Positions 22,823 to 29,255 of a DNA stretch of 64,000 bases are shown piece by piece; position 1 is the stretch's first letter, and every line of letters starts with the position of its first letter. The notes under the pieces were generated by a model, which searched no databases, was not told the origin of the DNA, and saw nothing but the letters and a program-made list of their open reading frames with translations. The stretch is taken from contig JAZRNY010000003.1 of assembly GCA_045648445.1 (NCBI GenBank), positions 91,812-155,811 of the forward strand, given 5' to 3'. A program made the position numbers and the translations under genes. The DNA is from SIG607 sp045648445 (GTDB taxonomy: Bacteria > Bacillota > Clostridia > Oscillospirales > Acutalibacteraceae).

Positions 22823-22981
22823 TTAAGCAACAATCGCCTTATTTTTGCCGTACTTATAAACAGCGGTGCCGATAATATCTGCGACAATACAAGCGATTAT
22901 GTATGGTAAACCGATGGTGATGCAGAGTGCGAGGTCAATAAGTGCTGCGGTGATTAATAGTGCGATTATTACTTTTTTCAT
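22823..22981 (-). CDS. small two-span membrane protein
   Basis: 52 residues, MKKVIIALLITAALIDLALC then ITIGLPYIIACIVADIIGTA, i.e. two hydrophobic segments with a short basic tail. It could be a phage membrane toxin, holin-like or exclusion peptide; the sequence alone cannot tell. Confidence 0.6.
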   Translation of the reverse strand: MKKVIIALLITAALIDLALCITIGLPYIIACIVADIIGTAVYKYGKNKAIVA

Positions 22982-23003
22982 TGTTGTTTGCTCCTTTTAG
23001 TTC

Positions 23004-23120
23004 TTAACAGACATTTTTCATAATTATATCTGCAATGATGTTTTCTATTTCTTCATTTCCAAATATGGATTGTACGATATATGTATTGTTGCCAATGGTG
23101 TATACTTCAACGTTATCTAT
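23004..23120 (-). CDS. 38-residue protein, probable AUA start
   Basis: The frame reads DNVEVYTIGNNTYIVQSIFG after an ATA codon placed 10 bp downstream of AAGGAG. The only canonical start in frame is a GTG 1 bp after that ribosome site, too close to work. The pattern VYTIGNNTYIV resembles small TnpW-like proteins of mobile elements. Confidence 0.5.
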   Translation of the reverse strand: MDNVEVYTIGNNTYIVQSIFGNEEIENIIADIIMKNVC

Positions 23121-23156
23121 TGTTATCACACTCCTTGCTTTTGGATATAAAAATAA

Positions 23157-23180
23157 CACCGCTTTTGGCGGTGCTTTTTT
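23157..23180. terminator. bidirectional terminator
   Basis: CACCGC, 5-nt loop, GCGGTG with a T6 tract on the plus side and TTATTTTTAT on the minus side; it separates leftward genes from the rightward gene that follows. Confidence 0.8.
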
Positions 23181-23285
23181 GTTCTCTACTGTCGGTAGAA
23201 TTTGTTAAATTTGCATAAAAGTCGCGACTCTACTCATAAGAGAAAAGTCGGTGCTTGGGTTATTTTGGTTTTGGATTCTAAAGGG

Positions 23286-23314
23286 TTGTTTTGTGCATAA
23301 TTTTATGATATAAT
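23286..23314 (+). promoter_or_regulatory. promoter
   Basis: Rightward TTGTTT, 17-bp spacer, TATAAT, 22 bp before the start of the only plus-strand gene of the left arm. Confidence 0.65.
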
Positions 23315-23336
23315 GGTTGCGTGGAAGTGATAAAAG

Positions 23337-23639
23337 ATGTTGCAAATCAAAGAATCAATCGAAAGAACAGAACAGTGCAGTTTTTGCAATTCTAAAAAGA
23401 CAATTATAACGCTATACAGTGATAATAAGCCGCATAATCAATATTATTTGTGCGACAAATGTTTTAATCATTTACATAACGTTTTTACCGAATATGACAA
23501 ACTTGCCTTGATAGAAAAAATTATTGTACTCAAAAAATTAGGTTGTAGTAGAAATGTAATAAATGACATAATTTTAGGCAAAGATATTTTGAATTTGCTT
23601 AAAACTAATGGTTCAGAAGATGATAACGAAAACCTATGA
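23337..23639 (+). CDS. zinc-binding hypothetical protein, lone plus-strand gene of the left arm
   Basis: 100 residues. CSFCNSKKT (Cys15, Cys18) and LCDKCFNHL (Cys39, Cys42) form a zinc ribbon at the N-terminus, with a helical C-terminal half ending in an acidic tail. It has its own promoter and overlaps the convergent degenerate recombinase-like gene by 6 bp at the stops. An independently expressed gene among early genes may be a prophage-state (lysogeny) gene. Confidence 0.7.
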   Translation: MLQIKESIERTEQCSFCNSKKTIITLYSDNKPHNQYYLCDKCFNHLHNVFTEYDKLALIEKIIVLKKLGCSRNVINDIILGKDILNLLKTNGSEDDNENL

Positions 23640-24341
23640 TATAAGATAATTGCTCACTAATTCATAGGCTTCTTTTAATGCTTTTTCTGTAACAATAGAA
23701 TACGTCAATTCTTTGTTGTCATTCAAACTTGAAAAGAGCGACAAATTATTGCTTTGACAATTTTTACATTGATTATAAATGGCAATAAAAGACTTTTTTA
23801 AACCATATGATATTACTCTTTTGTAGCCACACAATTCCGAAGCATCACCTAATTGTTTTGATAATCGTGTTGCAAAAACCTTTGATGTGGTACTGTTGAC
23901 TTTTTGACTATAAAAAAGCTTTTGAGATAGATTTTCAGGCATAGTATTATTGAGATACTGATTTATACTCACTTTCATAATTTTAGTGATATAAATAACC
24001 CTTTCGCTATGTCTTTCGCTACCTTGAAGAATAAAACTTTTCTTAAAATTGCCATTATCATCAAAAAAATCGTTCCAAGTTAGTGTTAGCAATTCGCCTA
24101 TTCTCATATTACCTGCAACACCTAAAGACCAAATTAAATACATCCTTTTTGCCGCTTTACCTTTTTGTGTCAAGAAATAGTTTTGAATATTTCTAAACGC
24201 TGAAGCAGTGTCAATATAATTAGACTCCTCCGGCAATGGTCTGCCATCTGATGTAAATTTCTTTGGCTTAACATTTGTTTGTACTTCAAGCATTAAGGTT
24301 GCTTTGCCATCTTTGATTTTGACAGTATATAAGTCTTGCAT
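23634..24341 (-). CDS. degenerate tyrosine-recombinase-like protein
   Basis: 235 residues with the recombinase fold. GVAGNMRIGELLTLTWNDFF matches box I including Arg, but the H-x-x-R position reads GLKKSF, and neither the GH nor a Tyr nucleophile is present where expected. It has no separate core-binding domain. Probably cannot cleave DNA and is likely a DNA-binding regulator or a decoy. A ribbon-helix-helix gene lies just upstream and shares its promoter. Confidence 0.65.
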   Translation of the reverse strand: MQDLYTVKIKDGKATLMLEVQTNVKPKKFTSDGRPLPEESNYIDTASAFRNIQNYFLTQKGKAAKRMYLIWSLGVAGNMRIGELLTLTWNDFFDDNGNFKKSFILQGSERHSERVIYITKIMKVSINQYLNNTMPENLSQKLFYSQKVNSTTSKVFATRLSKQLGDASELCGYKRVISYGLKKSFIAIYNQCKNCQSNNLSLFSSLNDNKELTYSIVTEKALKEAYELVSNYLIS

Positions 24342-24347
24342 AACGTT

Positions 24348-24593
24348 TTACTTTTTAGGTATATTAGGCGGTGTAGATAAATCAATTTTATAAGTTTTTT
24401 CAAGAGCATTGATTATTAATTTATTTACAGATACCTTATTTTTCTCATCACGAATATTAAGACGCACTGCAAGTTCACGTAATTTTTCCCTATTACCTTT
24501 ATAAACTTGCAAAGCGACTCTTTCATATCTTTCTTTTTGAAAATCATTGATATACTGATTTTGATTAAATTCGCCATCAGGGTATTTTGCCAT
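24348..24593 (-). CDS. ribbon-helix-helix DNA-binding protein
   Basis: 81 residues. ERVALQVYKGNREKLRELAV forms the strand and first helix and SVNKLIINALEKTY the second, as in Arc/CopG-type repressors of plasmids and phages. Such proteins usually control their own promoter; the operon promoter lies 38 bp upstream. Confidence 0.65.
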   Translation of the reverse strand: MAKYPDGEFNQNQYINDFQKERYERVALQVYKGNREKLRELAVRLNIRDEKNKVSVNKLIINALEKTYKIDLSTPPNIPKK

Positions 24594-24630
24594 AACTATA
24601 CTATCTCCTATAAATTCATTCCTCCCTTAC

Positions 24631-24659
24631 AGTATAGTATATTTAGATTTAAAAGTCAA
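24631..24659 (-). promoter_or_regulatory. promoter of the RHH/recombinase-like operon
   Basis: Leftward TTGACT, 17-bp AT-rich spacer, TATACT; followed by AAGGGAGGAATG before the coding start. Confidence 0.7.
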
Positions 24660-24704
24660 GCATTAAGTTCACAATGCAAGAGGGTATAAAAATCCCCTAA
24701 TATA

Positions 24705-25220
24705 TTATGCAGCCTTCTTTGCTTGTGCTTTTTTCTCTGCCTTTTTAGCCTCACGCTTTGCCTTGTTTCTTTCTTTTTTTGCGGTTTCGATTTCATCAGC
24801 AGTTTTTGATTTTTCTGCATTAATACGATGTGCAATAAACTTTTCAAGATTATTGCGGAATGTTGCGGCAGATACGGGCAAAAACTCACGCTTATTAGTT
24901 TCTTTATCCTTGCGATAATTTCCCACAAAGGCAAGAATCGACTGTAAATCAGATGCGACAGGACGTAATTTATTGCCGTTGACTTTAAGACTTGCTAAAA
25001 GTGTTTTGTATTGTGTAAAAAATTCGTTTTCTGCTTTTGTGATTTTTTCAGCGGTCGCGTTGTCAATAACTGCTACTGCATATTTAGATATAGCAAGTCG
25101 TACATTTTCAACATCTGCTCTGTAATGTTCACAAATATTAGCGGTTTCTTTTGCGGTTAAAGATTTGTTGTTTGTTGCGTTTGCGGTAATAATTGCGGTT
25201 AAAGTGTTAGTGTTTGTCAT
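24705..25220 (-). CDS. hypothetical protein with highly basic tail
   Basis: 171 residues: Thr/Ala-rich N-terminus, helical middle (LLASLKVNGNKLRPVASDLQ) and a Lys/Ala tail (ERNKAKREAKKAEKKAQAKK) likely to bind nucleic acid. I recall relatives in Firmicutes mobile elements. It is the first gene downstream of the large folded RNA and its terminator. Confidence 0.65.
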   Translation of the reverse strand: MTNTNTLTAIITANATNNKSLTAKETANICEHYRADVENVRLAISKYAVAVIDNATAEKITKAENEFFTQYKTLLASLKVNGNKLRPVASDLQSILAFVGNYRKDKETNKREFLPVSAATFRNNLEKFIAHRINAEKSKTADEIETAKKERNKAKREAKKAEKKAQAKKAA

Positions 25221-25280
25221 AATAAAATCCTCCGTTTATAGTCCATTAGACTGTAATATTTTTATGGTGCTATAAGCCCA

Positions 25281-25310
25281 TAATAAAACACCTGAACGGT
25301 TGCTCAGGTG
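25281..25310 (-). terminator. terminator of the large leftward RNA
   Basis: Leftward CACCTGA, 8-nt loop, TCAGGTG, then TTTTATTA. It ends the non-coding transcript about 60 bp before the 171-residue gene. Confidence 0.8.
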
Positions 25311-25987
25311 CTCTATATAGGTTTATATTAATTCCGTAACATTTAGTTACCTCGTTTAGTAGTTTTTTAAAACTTTGCAATAATTACTTTAATTTTGTAA
25401 TAATTACAAAGTGCTTATATTTCAAGCAGTTACTTCTTAGCGTGTTGGGAGTTTCACCCACTAATAGAGTCACGACACTATAAACATATAATACAAAGAT
25501 ATAATACACTTACGAGAATTATATACAAGTCAAGCAGGTATAATTATAGCGTGTAAAAATATGCTTGTAGCCTATTAGTTTACATAGCCCACGGCTTTAG
25601 GGTTTATGCCGTTACTCAATAGCCTATTTGTACTAACTTGGTATATCTCTGTTAGTCCGTTCAGTCTATCCCCTCACGGCAGATGCTCTGCTATTCCGTG
25701 TATGCTCTGCTATCGTGCAGACCGTTTGAAACGGCGGTAAATAACCGCTATAACAAATACTTAAGTTGTCGAACTTGTTTAAATGTAAATAATAGGAAGG
25801 TTGTAAACCTTACTTTGTGCATTTACGGTACTATCTTCCGTTGTCCCAAGTTTTAAAACTTGTTGCACACACCATTATAAACAAATGTATTTGTGTTTTA
25901 TAGTCCTTTGGTATAACTTCAACTATTGTTCAAGTGGTCGCTATGCCCTTGCCCTTATGGGTTAATTGTTGTTATTCCCTTGACTGT
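25281..25987 (-). ncRNA. large (~700 nt) folded non-coding RNA
   Basis: No gene fits here, yet the stretch is enclosed by a perfect promoter and a terminator. The minus-strand RNA contains many strong hairpins: AAGTTTTAAAACTT, AAGGTTTACAACCTT, GCGGTTATTTACCGC, CCGTTTCAAACGG, ACGGC/GCCGT, ACGG/CCGT and GTGGGTGAAACTCCCA-like loops, and a 12-nt direct repeat (ATAGCAGAGCAT twice). Length, structure and phage location recall the ROOL and GOLLD classes of giant RNA; I cannot match it to either by eye. Confidence 0.55.
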
Positions 25988-25993
25988 GCTTTT

Positions 25994-26022
25994 ATTATAG
26001 CACATTATGTTCACAATGTCAA
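25994..26022 (-). promoter_or_regulatory. consensus promoter of the large leftward RNA
   Basis: Leftward TTGACA, 17-bp spacer TTGTGAACATAATGTGC, TATAAT. Fully consensus. The spacer holds an imperfect inverted repeat (ACATT/AATGT) and is nearly the same as that of the twin promoter 151 bp upstream. Confidence 0.9.
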
Positions 26023-26144
26023 GTGTTATTTTTTTAGGCTCATTGTTTGCAACCTTAAACGGTTGTTATCTTGTAGCCTGTAAACACTTGATATATATTG
26101 ACTTGTGTGCCGTTCAAAAGGTTGTTGTCTTTTGGACTATCTGC

Positions 26145-26173
26145 ATTATATCACATAGTGTTCATAATGTCAA
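26145..26173 (-). promoter_or_regulatory. twin consensus leftward promoter
   Basis: TTGACA, 17-bp spacer TTATGAACACTATGTGA, TATAAT. The same TGAACA..ATGTG core lies in the same place as in the downstream twin, suggesting a shared operator different from the 13-bp one. The ~125-nt leader between the two promoters has no gene. Confidence 0.85.
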
Positions 26174-26280
26174 GAAAAATTTTCAAAGTTTTAAAAAAAG
26201 TTTTTTGCGTGTTTTTTGCGTGGGCGTTATATGTATATTAGATATATTATTATAGATGGACATAGAATAGTATATATCAC

Positions 26281-26356
26281 TTCACTACTTCAGTGTAATG
26301 AAGTAATAATATCGAACGGCAAAAACTCTCTTCACCACTTCAGTGTAATGAAGTAA
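26281..26356. repeat. two 26-bp direct repeats, each with an inner palindrome
   Basis: Copies at 26281-26306 and 26331-26356 differ at one base and start exactly 50 bp apart. Each contains ACTTCA, 6 nt, TGAAGT as an inverted repeat. Spacing near five helical turns suits a protein binding the same DNA face. Candidate replication-origin iterons or repressor sites. Confidence 0.6.
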
Positions 26357-26460
26357 AGAGAAAATATCACCTTTTAACCATAATGTTATATTTTTCGATA
26401 AAGGGGTATATTTTCACCAAAAAATGAACGGATGGCGAGACAAAAGTGTATAGTCATTCC

Positions 26461-26627
26461 ACCACACTCATCCTAAAAAATCTCCGAACCAACCAACCGA
26501 AAAATCCCCATCCCACCACAACAAAACATCACACTATCGCTCCCCTATTCCAACCCAAAATCTAACATCTCCCCACCTCACCACCAAATCCCCACATTCC
26601 TCAACAAAAAATATCACCCCACAAAAT
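26461..26627. other. strongly G-depleted, C/A-rich stretch
   Basis: Only three G among 167 plus-strand bases, while C and A make up most of the rest. There is no open frame with a start. A one-strand composition this biased is unusual and fits a single-stranded or melted region such as an origin, or a site read as RNA. Confidence 0.7.
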
Positions 26628-27243
26628 GCAAGGTGACATTTCTCCAAACCATCAACTTATTAGCTCTAAAACCGAGCACTACAACATCGTATTTGAAAAG
26701 TCATAATTTATACATCCTAAAAACATACATTTGTCACTACACCCTACGGGTATAATTTCCAACAATCCCCCTAAACGCTATACCCGTTCAGGTATACCAG
26801 TAACCGACATACAAAATAATGAAACAATAATATAAAAATACCGAACTAATCAACTACCAGTCAACTAAATAGTTCCCTAAAATTACCTATAACGAAAGCC
26901 ATTTTGACAAGGACATTAATGTCCGTATCAAACCCCAGTCAACTAAAATATCAACTATTCGTAACGAATATTTCAACTCAGCAAATTACTGGCAAGTTAA
27001 CCATTATACTTAAAAACGAAAAATCTGTAATCAAGCAGTGATTTTGAACGGTTATTATACATAAGTACCCACTTAAAACCGTAAAACCTGTTTTTAAATA
27101 TTCTCCCTGCAAATTACCAGCAAATTAAATAACTAAAGCACATTTTAGTTAAACACACTACTCAACACTCTAACTAAAAAATAACCTCAAATATTTTACT
27201 TATATCCTTTCACCGAATCATCACAAATCATAATAGTTAATAA
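26628..27243. other. gene-free AT-rich control region with palindromes
   Basis: No gene. It holds a 9-bp perfect inverted repeat ACGGGTATA/TATACCCGT (26746-26754, 26779-26787) and the palindrome GGACATTAATGTCC (26911-26924) right after a TTGACA. The 13-mer CCAGTCAACTAAA occurs twice (26857 and 26935), and related CAAATTACCAG/CAGCAAATTAA motifs lie further right. The whole looks like an origin or operator field. Confidence 0.5.
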
Positions 27244-27370
27244 TTACTTACCCGCGCATCCACACGCTACCTGACGGCGCTTAGACATTGGCCACACCCA
27301 CCTATTGTGTGAGTCTAAGACCACATGAGAACGGCATATAAAACAAAATAAAAAATTTTCCAAAAAACAC

Positions 27371-27425
27371 TTGACACAATTCCCAAAATGAAGTATAATA
27401 TCAAATAGGAAGTTCCCAAAGTGAA
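27371..27425 (+). promoter_or_regulatory. rightward consensus promoter with two 13-bp operators
   Basis: TTGACA (27371-27376), 17-bp spacer, TATAAT (27394-27399). TTCCCAAAATGAA (27380-27392) fills the spacer in the same register as in the MrpR-like gene's promoter, and a second copy TTCCCAAAGTGAA (27413-27425) lies just past the transcription start. This is the likely main switch for the right arm. Confidence 0.85.
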
Positions 27426-27592
27426 TTGTATCCAACAATCACCATAACCTACCGGCACAAATATAACAGGAGGATAAGACAATAATCACCAATCAAATAG
27501 CACTACATAACCGTATAATAACCCATTACAATACCACTACATATACACAACCAATAAGCCATACAACCAAAACACACAAAAGTTGTTTTTCG

Positions 27593-27662
27593 ATAGTATG
27601 AGTTATTTTAATATTATATATGAAGTGTAACGAAATATATAATATTAAAAAACGAATACTAT
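27593..27662. repeat. large inverted repeat in the leader of the rightward operon
   Basis: Perfect 16-bp arms at 27606-27621 and 27635-27650 around a 13-nt loop, plus an outer 7-bp pair ATAGTAT/ATACTAT (27593-27599, 27656-27662). As RNA it would form a long hairpin in the ~350-nt leader between the promoter and the first gene. There is no T-tract, so it is not a simple terminator; it could be an attenuator, a protein site or an origin cruciform. Confidence 0.6.
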
Positions 27663-27753
27663 TATTGATTCTATTATCGTTTTAAGAAAACAATTTTTCC
27701 TCTCTGGGGACGAAAAAATTAAATCTTAAAAACACAATTTAAGGAGGTGAAAT

Positions 27754-28431
27754 ATGAAAAATAGACCGTTTATTCGTATTCCAAAAACTATCATCGCAAA
27801 TAGCAATAGTAGTGGGTTATATACTTTCCCATATATTTTCTTAGCTTATTCGGCAGGTTATAGCCAGCAAGTAACTTTTACGGTAGAACAATTTCGTCAA
27901 ACAATCAAGCGCAGCTGTAAAGATAACCTTAAGGAACAAATAATCACTGCATTGTGTGAATTAGAATCCGACAATAGGATTAAATTTAAAAATGATGGAC
28001 AGGTTTTCTACTGTACTCTATTAGAAGATTTTTATGCTGGCACATTCGGATTGCTTTATGTTGATGAAATTAAAAAGCTTTTAAATTATCCTAATCCTAT
28101 GCCGCTTATAAAAGTAATACATATGCTTGCGTTTTTACGTGCCAATATGACAGATAAAGGATTATATTATAAAACATTTAAAAGAATTTCAAAAATGATT
28201 ACTTTTAATCCAACAAGTGTGAGAAATTATTGTAGAAAACTTAAAGAATTAGATATCATTGAATTTAAACAAATTGATTTGGGTAGAAAGCCTGATGGCT
28301 CATATACTTCGAAAGCTAAATTGCAGTTATTTGCCGACAAGACCAAGATAGACTGGAACGATAATCTGATAAGATTAGAAAAAGAACTTAAGGGTAAAGT
28401 AGCAAGCGAAGATGACCTTGACCTCTGGTAG
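27754..28431 (+). CDS. winged-helix/replication-initiator-like protein
   Basis: 225 residues, first gene of the rightward arm. The central region (ITFNPTSVRNYCRKLKELDI IEFKQI) has the helix-turn-helix plus wing layout, and the N-terminal part resembles phage replisome-organiser domains (VTFTVEQFRQTIK). GGAGGTGAAAT precedes the ATG. It lies beside the repeat-rich control region, fitting an origin-binding or regulatory role. The family is uncertain. Confidence 0.6.
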   Translation: MKNRPFIRIPKTIIANSNSSGLYTFPYIFLAYSAGYSQQVTFTVEQFRQTIKRSCKDNLKEQIITALCELESDNRIKFKNDGQVFYCTLLEDFYAGTFGLLYVDEIKKLLNYPNPMPLIKVIHMLAFLRANMTDKGLYYKTFKRISKMITFNPTSVRNYCRKLKELDIIEFKQIDLGRKPDGSYTSKAKLQLFADKTKIDWNDNLIRLEKELKGKVASEDDLDLW

Positions 28432-28454
28432 TTATATTTTTTTAACTCACAAAA

Positions 28455-28467
28455 TTCCCAAAATGAA
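28455..28467 (+). promoter_or_regulatory. 13-bp operator copy (TTCCCAAAATGAA)
   Basis: Exact copy in the gap before the 101-residue gene, 27 bp upstream of its start. No good promoter elements surround it, so it may act on transcription passing through or on a weak local promoter. Confidence 0.55.
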
Positions 28468-28493
28468 CTGAATATTAAGAAAGGAGTGAATTA

Positions 28494-28799
28494 ATGCAAG
28501 AACAAATCTTAACTTCTCGTCTAACTCTAGACGAACGTGAAACACACTTTTACATTGATGGGCAAAAAGTAATCTGTGATTCCACTGAACCAAAGTATTT
28601 CAATAAATGTCTTCGCCAAGGTTGGACACCTATTGCCAAAACCGTCTACACCGACGGAACTGTATGCGGAATGATACTTGAAGCCCCAGCGAGAGCGATA
28701 AGTATTCGTAACGCAAAAGCAACAAAGCGAAAATTGACACCTGAACAAAAAGCTGAAATTGTTAACCGTTTAAAACAAGCTCGAAATTCTATTGATTAA
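28494..28799 (+). CDS. hypothetical protein
   Basis: 101 residues, MQEQILTSRLTLDERETHFY onward. Beta-rich first half (IAKTVYTDGTVCGMILEAP), basic helical C-terminus (KRKLTPEQKAEIVNRLKQAR). A 13-bp operator precedes it. I recall similar proteins in Clostridia phages, function unknown. Confidence 0.65.
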   Translation: MQEQILTSRLTLDERETHFYIDGQKVICDSTEPKYFNKCLRQGWTPIAKTVYTDGTVCGMILEAPARAISIRNAKATKRKLTPEQKAEIVNRLKQARNSID

Positions 28800-28966
28800 A
28801 TAATAAAATTTCACATTATTGTTTTAACTAAGGAATTTATATTCCTTAAACTTATTAACTCAAAATTTATAATAAAACAACAATAAAAAACGACTCAAAT
28901 CGCAAGGTAATCAATTATCGAAAGGATGGTCGCAGTAAATGATAAATAAAAGGAGAAAAATACATA

Positions 28967-29245
28967 TTGACAAAAATTATATTAAGCGAAGAGCAACGTG
29001 AATCCGTTGCAAAGAAATATTATCTTATTAAAGAGATAATGGATGAATTACATTTAACAGAAAATGATGTTGAGGACTGGCACGGTTATTTTGCAGAACT
29101 TTTGTGTTTGCAAGTAACATACTATTGGCCAGATGATGACGAATTTATAAAAGATAAATTAAAAAGTGAATATGAGTTTAAATACATACATTGTAGACCA
29201 AGTATGTCTGTAGAAGCCACACCTATGGGTCTTATGGGACTGTGA
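28967..29245 (+). CDS. hypothetical protein preceding the RNA polymerase gene
   Basis: 92 acidic residues starting at TTG 11 bp after AGGAG: MTKIILSEEQRESVAKKYYL onward. The Trp-rich middle (DVEDWHGYFAELL) is distinctive. It lies immediately upstream of the YonO-type polymerase gene, whose ribosome site overlaps its stop codon. A promoter-specificity role is conceivable but not shown. Confidence 0.6.
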   Translation: MTKIILSEEQRESVAKKYYLIKEIMDELHLTENDVEDWHGYFAELLCLQVTYYWPDDDEFIKDKLKSEYEFKYIHCRPSMSVEATPMGLMGL

Positions 29246-29255
29246 GGTGTAGCGT

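Noticed and set aside
26281..26356. CRISPR array
   Set aside because: Only two repeat copies with a 24-bp gap, each palindromic, and no cas genes in the window.
27244..27438. A 64-codon minus-strand frame in the control region
   Set aside because: It lies over the consensus rightward promoter and operators, lacks a ribosome site and has unnatural composition (Cys/Phe/His-rich).
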